Below, piece after piece: positions 16,836 through 26,071 of a stretch of DNA of 39,245 bases. Source of the DNA: Methylobacterium longum. Its GTDB lineage: Bacteria > Pseudomonadota > Alphaproteobacteria > Rhizobiales > Beijerinckiaceae. The notes beneath the pieces were generated by a model. It saw only the letters and a list, made by a program, of their open reading frames with translations, searched no databases and had not been told where the DNA came from. The translations under genes and the position numbers were made by a program. The number at the start of each line of letters is the position of its first letter. The stretch's first letter is position 1. The stretch lies in NCBI RefSeq assembly GCF_022179385.1, contig NZ_BPQS01000044.1, forward strand, positions 1 through 39,245, written 5' to 3'.

Positions 16836-18131
16836 TCAATCCCCGTCGCGTGACAAACGAATGCCCGGAAGCACATCGGCGAGGATGCTCAAGAAATCCC
16901 TGTTCACCAGCGTGCAAGCGCGGTCGGTGAAGAGCGGGATCGGGCTGGATGGCTCGCTTGCGCGGTAGAAGGTACTGACCTCCTTCAACAAAGCGACGGC
17001 GACAGCGCGGGATTCTACGGTGAAGCCGGCCTCGGGGGCGGACACATCCTGCCGATCCGGACTCGCGCCGTCGCGGCCCAACACGTCCATCATGTGGTCG
17101 ATGCGCAACTCGAAGGACGATTCTGGCTTCGGGCCGATGTACAGGGTGGCTTCGTCCGCATGATTCGGCAGCAGGGTGCGCAGCATGTCGGAGAAGGGCA
17201 GGCCGATCAGGCGCCGGGCTTGACGCACCAGAAGCTCGGCGGGGCTGGAGGGTTCGGATCGCTGGAAGTAGTCCGCGACGGCCGCGAGCGCCGCTGCGGC
17301 TTGGGCGGCAGTCGCGACGGGTCCGGCCCGCTGCGGCGCGGGGGATTCCGCCACCTCTTTCGGCACTTCCGGCGCCTCGACGATAACTTCGACAGGGCTC
17401 AGGAATCGCAGGATGCCATGTGCCAATTCGCCCAGGTGGGCCAGCCGAACGGCATTCCGGTCGCCCATCCGCTCGGCCGTGAGTTCGCCGATCCGAGCTA
17501 CCGCCGCCGCCATGATCCGAGCCGCCGCCTGCGCCTCCTCCCGCATCTCGGGGTCCGATTCGAGCAGGGCCCGTTCCAGTTCACTGCGGTCGAGAACCGT
17601 TTCACTGTCGCGGGGCGGGGCGGCCTCGGTCGTGACGAGAAACGTCCGGTAGGAAATCGGACCAAAACGGCGATGTTGGAACAGTGGCAGATGCTGAAGC
17701 GGCATGATCATCGACGGGAGATCGTCGAATTCTTGGAGCACGACCGATCGATAGCCGTAATCGCCATCCTCGCCACGGGGATGGATCTCCTCCCACGCCC
17801 CGGCCAACAGATCGGCCACGAGGTCAAGGCAGCGCGCGCAATCTGCGAATTGACGGTCGAGCGCCATGAGACGGCTCGTGACCGAGAGCAGCCGAAGGTC
17901 GCGGGTACGCTTGAGGAGCGCCTCGAGCGTGCGGAACTCCGCCTTGAAGTCGATTGTCGTCCGGTCGAAGGCGACGAGTTCGCCGCTCGGCCTGCGCTCG
18001 AAATAGACGGTCGGGAGAAAGTATCCCGCCCTCGCCATGAACTGCGAAAACTGTGCGTCGCCCTCGACGTCGAGATCCGGACCGCATACATCATCCGGTG
18101 AAACCGGCTTTGCAATTTCTGTGAGATCCAT
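16836..18131 (-). CDS. tssA: TssA, T6SS assembly cap protein (ImpA-N type)
   Basis: This 431-residue protein has an ImpA N-terminal domain at ~1-140 (LTEIAKPVSPDDVCGPDLDVEGD, then YFERRPSG). The C-terminal half carries two copies of a related motif: YFQRSEPSSPAELLVRQA near 287-304 and FYRASEPSSPIPLFTDRA near 386-403, each followed by a helix and an L-P pair. TssA proteins direct baseplate and sheath assembly. ATG 18129-18131 (MDLTEI) fits the family start; in-frame ATGs at 18140 and 18227 would add residues without homology. No ribosome binding site is strong for any of them. It is the first structural gene of the minus-strand operon. Confidence 0.9.
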   Translation of the reverse strand: MDLTEIAKPVSPDDVCGPDLDVEGDAQFSQFMARAGYFLPTVYFERRPSGELVAFDRTTIDFKAEFRTLEALLKRTRDLRLLSVTSRLMALDRQFADCARCLDLVADLLAGAWEEIHPRGEDGDYGYRSVVLQEFDDLPSMIMPLQHLPLFQHRRFGPISYRTFLVTTEAAPPRDSETVLDRSELERALLESDPEMREEAQAAARIMAAAVARIGELTAERMGDRNAVRLAHLGELAHGILRFLSPVEVIVEAPEVPKEVAESPAPQRAGPVATAAQAAAALAAVADYFQRSEPSSPAELLVRQARRLIGLPFSDMLRTLLPNHADEATLYIGPKPESSFELRIDHMMDVLGRDGASPDRQDVSAPEAGFTVESRAVAVALLKEVSTFYRASEPSSPIPLFTDRACTLVNRDFLSILADVLPGIRLSRDGD

Positions 18132-18298
18132 TGAGGCCATTAGCCAGCCGATCACATGGGATTTGAGAGCCCGCGCCGCTGCGGCACCAGAGCCTCCCCG
18201 TAATCCACGCTGAACCCAACCACTCACCTCGGACGATCAGGGCGAAGAGGGCCTGTCCCGCACGCATCTTGCGGCCGGATCGGATCAGGTGCGTCGCG

Positions 18299-18832
18299 CT
18301 ACTCGCCCTGGAGCCGCGCCTCGACCCGGCGATTCTCCGGGGCCGACGGATCCTGCGTGCGAGGACGGCTCTTGCCCAAGGCCTTCGCCTGAAGCCGGCT
18401 AGCCTCAACCCCGCGCCCCTCCAGGTAATGGACCACCGCCTGCGCACGCCGCGCCGACAGATCCATGTTAAACCCGTCGCTACCTTTCGCGTCGGTATGG
18501 CCTTCCACCATGAAGCTGGAATGATCCAGGCTCGCCCCGCGTAGGGCCTTAGCGAACTCATCGAGGTTGGCTTTGGCCCCCTCGGTCAGTGTATCGCTGT
18601 TGTAGTTAAAATTGACAATCAGGTCGAAACCGCTGCCGATCTTCGGCCGCGTGCCAGTCGTCTTCGCGCACTCGCTCTCGACCCCAATGCAGAGCGAGCG
18701 CGCCGCACCGAGGTCCTTCTGCGAGAAATGCCTCTCGATATCGGCAGCGGTGTAGGCCGGCTTAGATTGGCCCCAAGCCGCCGTCGTCAATAGGCACGAA
18801 ACGACACCAAAAATGATTTTTGATCGGATCAT
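18299..18832 (-). CDS. Secreted OmpA-family peptidoglycan-binding protein
   Basis: This is a 177-residue protein. ATG 18830-18832 gives a signal peptide (MIRSKIIFGVVSCLLTTAAWG); a longer frame reaches 18934 but overlaps the vgrG start. The mature C-terminal half is an OmpA-C domain: FDLIVNFNYNSDTLTEGA, FMVEGHTDAKGSDGFN, LSARRAQAVVHYLEGRG and ENRRVEARL. These hold the Asp and Arg that grip meso-diaminopimelate of peptidoglycan. It lies between tssA and vgrG, divergent from vgrG. In T6SSs without TssJ, such a protein could help tie the complex to the wall (inference). It may alternatively be a general envelope protein. Confidence 0.9.
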   Translation of the reverse strand: MIRSKIIFGVVSCLLTTAAWGQSKPAYTAADIERHFSQKDLGAARSLCIGVESECAKTTGTRPKIGSGFDLIVNFNYNSDTLTEGAKANLDEFAKALRGASLDHSSFMVEGHTDAKGSDGFNMDLSARRAQAVVHYLEGRGVEASRLQAKALGKSRPRTQDPSAPENRRVEARLQGE

Positions 18833-18879
18833 CGTCAAGCCCACCGTCAGTGGGTCGACGATGCGTCGCGGCTCATGTA

Positions 18880-18908
18880 TTGTCAAGGCGCCTGGTGCCC
18901 CATTTTTA
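18880..18908 (+). promoter_or_regulatory. Weak candidate promoter for vgrG
   Basis: TTGTCA (18880-18885), a 17-nt spacer and TTTTTA (18903-18908) lie 20 nt before the vgrG ATG, in the 96-bp divergent gap between ompA and vgrG. The -10 match is poor. It is given because the spacing is right and the gap must hold promoters for both genes. Confidence 0.25.
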
Positions 18909-18928
18909 AGAATTCGGAAGAACGCCGA

Positions 18929-20758
18929 ATGCAATCTTCTCCTAAGCAGGAAAAACGGATAGCTCGCCTGAAAACACCTAATTCCGGGGACGAATTAGTT
19001 CTGTTAAAAATGGATGGCAGCGAAGGCTTGAGCGAGTTGTTCGAGTATCGTGTTGATGCCTTAAGTCCCAATAAAAATATCGATTTTACCAACTCGATTG
19101 GTCGTCTCTGCACGATCGAGGTGGGGAGCTATGGCGGCGCGACTCGTTACTTCAATGGCGTCCTCGTCGAAGCACAATGGACCGGCATGAGCCAAAGCCT
19201 TTATGCATATCATTTGGTGCTGCGACCCTGGCTGTGGCTACTCAGCCGACGGTCCAATTGTCGGATCTTCAACAGGAAAACCGTCGTGGCGATTCTTCGC
19301 GAGGTCCTCGATGAGGGAGGACTCGGCCGCTACGACATCAAGGCTAACGAGAGCGAGTACCCTGAAATTGAGTATTGTGTCCAGTACCGTGAGTCCGACC
19401 TCGATTTCGTGTCGCGCTTGATGGAGGAATTTGGCCTCTACACGTTCTACGCACATTCCGATGGACAGCACCTCTTGGTCGTTGCCGACTCGAAGTCCTG
19501 TCACCAGAAGGTTGACCTGCCTGCGGGCAAGCTTCCCTACGTGGAGTTAGCGGGCCAGAATCGCCGCATCTCGGAGCATGTCTACCAGTGGACGGCCGAG
19601 CGTCGGTTCCGCACCGGCAAGTTTACTCTCAATGACTTCGATTACATGAAACCGACCGCCGATTTGAATTCAGAGTCCCAGGGATCTGAGAGCTACAAGG
19701 ACGCGAAGCTGGAAGCTTACGATTACCCTGGTCGCTTCACCGAGCGCGACCGCGGCAAGACGCTCTCACGTATACGATTGGAGGCCGAGCAGGCGCTCGA
19801 TTACCGCAAGCACGCCCAGGGCGATGCCATCAGCCTCTATCCGGGCGCCCTCGTCGCGCTGGACAAACATCCGACCGACGACGGGGAGTACCTCGTCGTT
19901 CGTGCCGTTCACAGCATCGTGTCGGAAGCCTACGCGACGGGCGCCGGCTCGGAGGTGGATGAAATCTACAGAGGCCATTACGAACTCCTGAAAAGCTCGC
20001 GTCCGTTCAGGGCTCCGCTCGCGACGCTGAAGCCGATGATCCGAGGCCCTCAGACCGCCATCGTCGTGACGCGCGAGAGCGCCAAGGGTGAGGAGATCGA
20101 TGTCGACGAGGAGGGCCGCATCTTCGTGCAGTTTCATTGGAACCGGGACAAGAAGCGCATTTCCCGCCCGGTCCGGGTCGCGCAGATGTGGTCCGGCAAG
20201 GCCTGGGGCTGGCAATTTATCCCTCGGGTCGGCCACGAGGTGGTTGTCGAGTTCCTCGAAGGGGACCCGGATCAGCCGATCGTCGTAGGTGCCGTCTACA
20301 ACAAGGAGTACAAGTATCCGTATTCGTTACCTCAAAACAAGACCATGTCAGGCGTCAAGTCGGATTCAAGCAAGGGACATAACGGCTACAATGAATTTGT
20401 TTTCGAGGATAAGAAGAACGAGGAGAAAGTCCGCTTCCGAGCCGAGAAGGATCACGACTCTGTGGTGCGACATGCCGAAACTCGCATCATCGGCGAGACC
20501 TTCGAGACCGCCGCCGGCTCGCCTTCTCGCGCCACCACGCTGAAGAACGGCGATGAGTCCTTGAAGATCGAGAGCGGGAACTGGAACGGAGAGGTCGCCG
20601 AGAAGATCCACTTCAAGGCGGGCAGCGAAATCGTTCTGGAAGTTGGCGCCAGCAAGATCACCATGACGGTATCAACCCTTAAGATCGAATCCGGGCAGAT
20701 CAAGATCGAGGCCGTCAGCGAGATCGAGCAGACCGCTCCACTGATCAAGATCAACTGA
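18929..20758 (+). CDS. vgrG: VgrG/TssI, T6SS spike protein
   Basis: This is a 609-residue protein. The gp27-like region spans ~1-370 (FEYRVDALS, LVLRPWLWLLSRRSNCRIF, YCVQYRESDLDFVSRLMEEFGLYT), followed by the gp5 OB-fold at ~372-460 (DEEGRIFVQFHWN, VAQMWSGKAWGWQFIPRVGHEVVVEF, DQPIVVGAVYN). A short beta-helix tail ends at LIKIN with no effector extension. It trimerises as the puncturing spike and accepts a PAAR cone. ATG 18929 (MQSSPKQ) has GGAAG upstream; an in-frame ATG at 18875 is less likely. The first ~200 bp are visibly richer in AT than the rest. The next gene starts 7 bp after the stop. Confidence 0.97.
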   Translation: MQSSPKQEKRIARLKTPNSGDELVLLKMDGSEGLSELFEYRVDALSPNKNIDFTNSIGRLCTIEVGSYGGATRYFNGVLVEAQWTGMSQSLYAYHLVLRPWLWLLSRRSNCRIFNRKTVVAILREVLDEGGLGRYDIKANESEYPEIEYCVQYRESDLDFVSRLMEEFGLYTFYAHSDGQHLLVVADSKSCHQKVDLPAGKLPYVELAGQNRRISEHVYQWTAERRFRTGKFTLNDFDYMKPTADLNSESQGSESYKDAKLEAYDYPGRFTERDRGKTLSRIRLEAEQALDYRKHAQGDAISLYPGALVALDKHPTDDGEYLVVRAVHSIVSEAYATGAGSEVDEIYRGHYELLKSSRPFRAPLATLKPMIRGPQTAIVVTRESAKGEEIDVDEEGRIFVQFHWNRDKKRISRPVRVAQMWSGKAWGWQFIPRVGHEVVVEFLEGDPDQPIVVGAVYNKEYKYPYSLPQNKTMSGVKSDSSKGHNGYNEFVFEDKKNEEKVRFRAEKDHDSVVRHAETRIIGETFETAAGSPSRATTLKNGDESLKIESGNWNGEVAEKIHFKAGSEIVLEVGASKITMTVSTLKIESGQIKIEAVSEIEQTAPLIKIN

Positions 20759-20765
20759 GGCTTCC

Positions 20766-21308
20766 ATGACGAGGCTGCGCTTCAGCACAGTTCAGGAAGT
20801 CTTCGACGCGCTGCCAACCCTGCGCGACGACATGGTGGCCGGGCCCACGAACGAGGCGCCGGTCACCTATTTGCAACGCCTCGGCGGCAGCGGCACACCC
20901 GAGGATGGCATCGCCTTCTGCGCCTATGTCCTGGGACGCCGGGAGGCGGTTTGGTGGGCCTGTCAGAGCGTGCGCCTCCTCTTGCCGGACGCAGCGGAGT
21001 TCAAGGGCCTGCAAGCCGCCGAGGCCTGGGTGCGCGAGCCCGAAGAGGAGCAGCGGCTGACCGCACTCGCCTGCGCGACCGGCGGCGACCGGCGCTGCCC
21101 GACGACATGGCTCGCCCTGGCGGCGGGATGGTCCGGCGGCAACATCGCGAGGCTGGGGCATGGGACGGTGATGGCTGCTCCCCACTACACCGCTAAGGCG
21201 GTGCGGGTCGCGATCCTCAGCGCCCTCTCTCGGGTCGTCGCCCGCGAGCGGGCCACCTGCCTACGGCAGTGCCTGGATGGGGGCGTGCGCCTCATGCAGG
21301 CATCTTAG
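20766..21308 (+). CDS. VgrG-associated cytoplasmic protein (DUF6931-like)
   Basis: This is a 180-residue, mostly helical protein with no signal peptide or membrane segment. Its middle (AFCAYVLGRREAVWWACQSVRLL) and C-terminal half (TTWLALAAGWSGGNIA) resemble the small proteins often encoded directly after vgrG that are annotated as DUF6931; I am moderately sure of the family. It is co-transcribed with vgrG (7-bp gap). By position it may act as an adaptor or chaperone that loads cargo onto VgrG (inference). The IS remnants begin immediately after its stop, so any further genes of this vgrG unit have been lost or displaced. Confidence 0.7.
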   Translation: MTRLRFSTVQEVFDALPTLRDDMVAGPTNEAPVTYLQRLGGSGTPEDGIAFCAYVLGRREAVWWACQSVRLLLPDAAEFKGLQAAEAWVREPEEEQRLTALACATGGDRRCPTTWLALAAGWSGGNIARLGHGTVMAAPHYTAKAVRVAILSALSRVVARERATCLRQCLDGGVRLMQAS

Positions 21309-21403
21309 CTCGACTTTGGCCATTTGCGGCGCGTCGAGTGGGCGGAGGTGACGAAGTAGGCGTGAGGGGTAGGCTGGTGGCGTCCCGGCCAAGAGACACC
21401 GCC

Positions 21404-22595
21404 ATGCTCCCCCTGCCCACCCGCTTCGCCGAGATCATCCTGGCGTTCGCGCCGCTGTTCGTCCACCGCTCGTGGCGACACGCCCAGAACCTGCTGGTCG
21501 GCGCGATCCTCACGCCGGGGCAGCGCACGGTGACAAGCGTCCTACGCATCCTGGGTCGTGCGCAGGAGCGACGGTTCGTGAACGTCCACCGCATCCTCAG
21601 CCGCGCGGCCTGGTGCCCACGCTCCGGCAGCCGCATTCTGCTCGGGATGCTGATCTCAGCCTTCGCGCCGCGCGGTCCAGTCATCCTGGGGCTGGACGAC
21701 ACGATCGAGCGCCGCCGCGGCAAGCGGATTGCGGCCAAGGGTATCTACCGTGATCCGGTCCGCTCCTCCGACAGCCATTTCGTCAAGGCGAGCGGGCTGC
21801 GCTGGATGAGCCTGATGGTGCTCGCCCCGATCCCATGGGTGGGGCGCGTCTGGGCGTTGCCGTTCCTGACCGCGCTGGTGCCGTCAGTGCGCGCCTGTCT
21901 CGAACGGGGCCGTCGGCACAAGCCGTTGCTCGACGTCGGACGCCAACTCACCTTTCAGGTCCGCCGCTGGCTGCGCGGACGCGACCTTGTCCTGGTCGGC
22001 GACAGCGGTTTGTCCGCACTGCTGTTCCTCGACGCCATGCGCCGCGGTGGCATCACGGCGATCACCCGCCTGCGGCTGGATGCTGCTCTCTACGAGCCGG
22101 CCCCGCCACGGCCGCCGGGCACGATCGGGCGCCCGCGGACCAAAGGCGCGCGGCTGCCGACGCTTGCCGCGACCCTCGCGGCCAAGGACACTCGCTGGCA
22201 CGCGGTCGTGGTGCCCGGCTGGTATGGGGCGGGCGAGCGCACCCTTGAGATCGCCTCCGGGACCGCAGTGTGGCGGCACGGCGGTCTGCCGGTCGTGCCG
22301 ATCCGCTGGGTGCTCGTGCGCGATCCCGAGGGCCGCTTCGCAACGCAGGCTCTGCTCTGCACAGATCTCGACCGCGAGCCGGTGCAAATCGTGTCCTGGT
22401 TCGTGCAGCGCTGGAGTGTCGAGGTCACCTTCCAAGAAGTGCGCGCCCCTCTCGGCGTCGAGACGCAGCGGCAGTGGTCGGAGAAGGCCATCGCCCGCAC
22501 CACGCCCTGCCCGCTCGCCCTGTTCTCGATCGTCACGCTGCTGGCTGCACGGCTTCCAGCCTGCCAACGGCAACGGATCGCGGCCGCCGCGTGGT
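21404..22595 (+). pseudogene. IS701-like DDE transposase, 3' truncated
   Basis: From ATG 21404 the frame gives ~397 residues: MLPLPTRFAEIILAFAPLF, SWRHAQNLLVGAIL, then GLDDTIERRRGKRI (first Asp), LVLVGDSGLSAL (second Asp) and QRWSVEVTFQEVR (Glu region). This matches IS701-family DDE transposases of alphaproteobacteria. After LPACQRQRIAAAAWY near 22592 the homology stops and IS110 sequence begins in a different frame. The frame stays open to 23419 by chance but that tail is not protein-like. The C-terminal part, usually some tens of residues more, is lost, so the gene is probably inactive despite an intact DDE triad. Confidence 0.7.
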
Positions 22596-23567
22596 ACCGA
22601 TGCGAGCGGACGGGTCGTGCTGCGCCGTCGGATGCGGCGCGAGACGGTGATCGCCTTCGGCGCGAAGCTGCCGGGATGCATCGTGGCGATGGAGGCGTGC
22701 TGTGGTGCGCACCACATGGGCCGCGTCCTCGTGGAGCAGGGACACGCGGTCCGACTGATGTCGCCGGAATACGTGCGCCCGTACGTCAAGGCACAGAAGA
22801 ACGACGACCGCGATGCAGAAGCCATCGCCGAGGCGGCCACCCGCCCAACGATGCGGTTCGTGGCGCTCAAGTCCGAGGCGCAACTCGACGTGCAGACCCT
22901 GCACCGGGTCCGCGACCAGCTCGTGGGCGAGCGAACGGCGCTGATGAACCAAGTCCGCGCCATCCTTCTGGAGCGCGGCCATGTCGTCGCGCAAGGGCGG
23001 GCCAAGCTGGCCGCCTGTCTGACCGCGTTACTCGACACGGTGGCGGGCTCGACGCTCACACCGCGCATGCGCACCCTCGTGGCGGAAGTGCGCGAGCGCT
23101 GGCAGTTCCTCGACCGGCGCATCGCCGCGCTGGATGCCGAGTTCGACGAGCAGGCGCGCACGGACGAGAACGCGCGCCGGCTGACCACCGTCCCAGGCAT
23201 CGGCGCACTCAACGCGACCGCGCTGGTTGCGGCCATCGGCGACGTGGCGACCTTCGCCCGCGGACGCGACCTGGCAGCCTGGCTCGGCCTCGTGCCGCGA
23301 CAGGTCACGACGGGTGGGAAGCCCCGGCTCGTCGGCATCACCAAGCGCGGCAGCAAGTACCTGCGCAAGACGCTCATCCAGGGCGCCCGGGCCGCGATGC
23401 CGACGCTCCGGCAGGGTGATACGCGGCTCGGGCAATGGCTGCGCGGGCTGCTGGCGCGGGCGCATGCCAACACGGCGGTGGTGGCCTTGGCAGCCAAAAT
23501 GGCGCGCATCGTCTGGGCGCTGCTGCGCCACGGGCGCGTCTACGAGGCGACGGCCGTGGCCGCCTGA
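22596..23567 (+). pseudogene. IS110-family transposase, 5' truncated
   Basis: The frame from 22596 reads DASGRVVLRRRMRRETV, GCIVAMEACCGAHHMGRVL, VRPYVKAQKNDDRDAEAIAEA and RVRDQLVGERTALMNQVRAIL, then the Transposase_20 signature TVPGIGALNATALVAAIGD, GLVPRQVTTGGKPRLVGITKRG, ending at TGA 23565-23567. These are typical IS110-family blocks. The first ~20 residues, with the conserved D of the IDLAK motif in the DEDD catalytic set, are missing at the IS701 junction. The element cannot move by itself. In IS110-group elements the guide (bridge) RNA lies upstream of the gene, so that would be lost too. Confidence 0.85.
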
Positions 23568-23857
23568 TCCGAGTTTAGCTGGCGAGGCGCGCGCCGGCCT
23601 TCCGATGTCTGCGTGTGGTGCGAGGAAGATGGCCTGACAGCCGACCGATGTTCTGGAAGCCTCTGGCGTAAAATGGCGCTCGACGCCGACCCCTTTATGA
23701 GGCCCAGGGCACGCGGATCTCCATCTTGGCCAACGGCTCGCCGGAAGGCCGGACACATTTATGCAGACTGCTCAGACCAGCGGATGTAGAGCTACTTGCG
23801 GACGGGCGGGCCATACGTTTGCGCCGGCAGGCTCGCGCTGTCGAGGGCGGCCCGTGA

Positions 23858-24148
23858 CTAGTCGAGCGCGTCTGCATCCTGAAGCTGCTCCAGCATCACG
23901 CGGTGCAGGGCGGTCCAGACACCGGCTGCCTGCCACGTGCCGAGCCGCCGCCAACTCATCTTGCCGCTGCAGCCCACCTCAGAGCGCGGCAGATGCTTCC
24001 ACTGCATGCCCGTGCGCAGAACCAGGGTGATGCCCGCCAGCGCCGCCCGATCCGAGGCGCGCGGCCGACCGGCTTTCGGCTTCTCAGGCTCGGATGGAAG
24101 ACGCGGCTCGAGCACCGCCCAGAGGGCGTCGGGTACGAGAGCGTCCAT
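23858..24148 (-). pseudogene. IS5-family transposase OrfA-type fragment with premature stop
   Basis: The 96 residues MDALVPDALWAVLEPRLPSE, GRPRASDRAALAGITLVLRT, GMQWKHLPR and LGTWQAAGVWTALHRVMLEQ match the DUF4096 N-terminal domain of IS5-family transposases. The frame stops at TAG (23858-23860) inside the phrase ALD-stop-SRAALDSASLPA, where family members have Trp. Homology continues only to ~23820. The DDE half is absent. It is a dead remnant, the outermost piece of the IS nest on the tagH side. Confidence 0.78.
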
Positions 24149-24484
24149 GCCCGCCCAACCCGCTCAACGCGGTCTGTCCCGCGCTCTTAGAGCTTTCCGC
24201 CAAATGGGTGCCCAGTTTGATGGAGTAAAGCGCGCTAAATCAATGGCTTATTGCAATTCCCGGCTGCGGCGACTTTCGTTTTTGCGCTGCGCCGACTTGA
24301 CCTAGAAGCTTCCGGAGAGGCTTACGCGCGGGATCTGAGTCGAGCTCCGCTCGACTTTACGGTAAGATTTATGAGATTTTTCTAGGGTTAACAACGATGC
24401 CCGGATGCGCGCGCTCGCGCCTTTCGGTACATCGATCAAGCCGCGGCCGGACCGGCGCGGCGGAACGGGAGCCTGTCCGGCACG
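24149..24484. other. Intergenic region between IS nest and tagH
   Basis: No gene is seen. The left part (to ~24190) is probably IS5 end sequence; 24200-24300 is relatively AT-rich; 24338-24356 has a perfect inverted repeat (listed separately). The promoter for the right-arm operon should be here, unless transcripts from the IS nest or vgrG read through. Candidate boxes are too weak to call. Confidence 0.4.
24338..24356. terminator. Perfect 8-bp inverted repeat upstream of tagH, possible terminator or operator
   Basis: AGTCGAGC-TCC-GCTCGACT forms an 8-bp GC-rich stem with a 3-nt loop, followed on the plus strand by TTTAC. The T run is too short for a confident intrinsic terminator. It could end read-through from vgrG or the IS genes, or act as a binding site in front of the tagH operon. 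Confidence 0.3.
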
Positions 24485-25855
24485 ATGCCGCTGAGTCTGA
24501 TCATCGAGAACGAGACCAGCTTGCCGGATGGGGGGCCGCTGAGTTTCACGACCAGTGGGACGCGCGGTCTCGATATCGGTCGCGATCAGTATCTGGACTG
24601 GACGCTGCCGGATCCGTCCCGCGCGATCTCGGGGCGCCATTGCGAGGTTCGTTGGCGGGATGGCGGATACTGGTTGCACGACGTGTCGCGCAACGGCACC
24701 TTCGTCAATCAGACGGTGCATCGCCTCCAAGAGCCGCATTGTCTGCGGGCGGGCGACCGGCTCTACATCGGCCATTTCATCATACGGGTCGAGATCGACG
24801 GCGAGGCGCCGCGCACGGCCGCCCCCGCTCCCGAGCGCAGCCGGGATCACGATCTGCAGGACCCCTGGTCGGCGAGCGACGACGCGGCGCCCCGGATCTC
24901 GCGCGGGGACCTGCGTCCCGCCGACCATCGCTCTGCCCGAGCCGACTACTCCGAGTGGCGGATGGACCTTCCGCCCACACCGGTCGCACCGGGATTCGCT
25001 CCGGTCCCCGGGGCCAGTCAGGGCCGCGCGCCGGTCGACCCGCCCGCCTGGGTCGCCCCGCCCGCCGGATCGGGATCTCCCTGGAGCGACCGGGCGTCCG
25101 GCCACGGGGGCGGCCCGGCACTTCCGGGCGATAATCCCTGGGGGCAGCCGACCCTCGGCACCGAACCACTCCGGCGCGCCGAGCCTCCGCTCCCCCCCTC
25201 CCCACTGACTTTCGAGGATGCCCTCGCGCCGCTTTCCGGGATCGACAGGAACGCCGCTACCCAGGGGCCCCATGCGGGCGCGGACAGTTTTGTGCAGCGG
25301 TTCGCCAAGGGGGCGGGCGTGCCCGCCGACCTGTTCGACTGGCGCGACCCTGGCGATTTCGCCGAGGACCTCGGCGCCCTGACGCGGCTCTCCATCGAGA
25401 ATCTCAAGCAGTTACTCGCCGCGCGCGCCGAGACGAAGCGGGCGGCCCGCGCCGTCAGCCAGACCATGATCCAGGCCCTCGACAACAACCCGCTCAAGTT
25501 CACGCCGACCGTCGAGGATGCGCTGCGCATCCTGTTCGGCCGTCCCACAAGCGGCTATCTGCCGCCGCGCCGCGCCATGGAAGAGGGTTTTCGCGATCTG
25601 AAGGCACATCAGGTCAAGGTCTACGCAGCGATGCAGCACGCCGTGCGCCTGCTACTCCAGGACCTCGACCCGGACGCCATCGAGGCGTCGCTAGGCGATG
25701 ATCGCGGGTTGAATGCGCTGCTCGGGTCGCGCAAGGCGCGCCTGTGGGACCTCTATGCCACGAGGTGGGACACGATGACGGCCGCCCACGATGATGGAAT
25801 GGAGGATGCGTTCATGCGCTTCTTCTCGGAATGCTACGATTGCGGTGATACATAG
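24485..25855 (+). CDS. tagH: TagH/Fha, FHA-domain T6SS regulator
   Basis: This is a 456-residue cytoplasmic protein. The N-terminal FHA domain (~20-105) has the phosphothreonine-binding signature: LDIGRD, SRAISGRHCEV and VSRNGTFVN (Gly-Arg, Ser-Arg-x-His type and Asn-Gly). A Pro-rich disordered linker follows (~110-245). The C-terminal type VI FHA-associated domain (~260-455) includes FDWRDPGDFAEDLG, VSQTMIQALDNNPLKF and YLPPRRAMEEGFRDLKAHQ. Fha proteins bind phospho-Thr partners made by PpkA; in Agrobacterium the partner is TssL. It is the first gene of the right-arm operon and shares it with ppkA and pppA. ATG 24485 is directly before the FHA fold. Confidence 0.94.
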   Translation: MPLSLIIENETSLPDGGPLSFTTSGTRGLDIGRDQYLDWTLPDPSRAISGRHCEVRWRDGGYWLHDVSRNGTFVNQTVHRLQEPHCLRAGDRLYIGHFIIRVEIDGEAPRTAAPAPERSRDHDLQDPWSASDDAAPRISRGDLRPADHRSARADYSEWRMDLPPTPVAPGFAPVPGASQGRAPVDPPAWVAPPAGSGSPWSDRASGHGGGPALPGDNPWGQPTLGTEPLRRAEPPLPPSPLTFEDALAPLSGIDRNAATQGPHAGADSFVQRFAKGAGVPADLFDWRDPGDFAEDLGALTRLSIENLKQLLAARAETKRAARAVSQTMIQALDNNPLKFTPTVEDALRILFGRPTSGYLPPRRAMEEGFRDLKAHQVKVYAAMQHAVRLLLQDLDPDAIEASLGDDRGLNALLGSRKARLWDLYATRWDTMTAAHDDGMEDAFMRFFSECYDCGDT

Positions 25856-26071
25856 TCGATCGAACACTCGACGTCATTCCGCATCTGCTCCGCCTTGCCT
25901 CACGTCTTGTTAACAGGCACTGCCGATCACACCGAGCACTCCGACCACGTCGCATTCGGCCGGGTGATGCGCCATGATTGCGGGTTCGAGGATTGCTGAG
26001 GAAGCCGGGTTTCTTGACTGACAGGCTTCGTCAGGGTGGGTTATAGAGCGTCTTCGGTAAGGACAGTGCGG

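Larger units (their letters stand above)
21309..24190. mobile_element. Nest of three degraded insertion sequences (IS701, IS110, IS5 types)
   Basis: About 2.9 kb between the vgrG unit and tagH consists of parts of three unrelated transposases. An IS701-like gene has lost its 3' end and an IS110-type gene has lost its 5' end; they meet at ~22595. On the other strand lies the first part of an IS5-type gene. The 290 bp between the IS110 stop (23567) and the IS5 stop (23858) hold no gene and look like IS110 3' flank. Exact ends are not resolved; the outer limits given are the gene stop on the left and an estimate on the right. Confidence 0.75.

Noticed and set aside
21269..23419. A single 716-residue transposase
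   Set aside because: Homology changes family and frame at ~22595; the open frame beyond is chance in GC-rich DNA.
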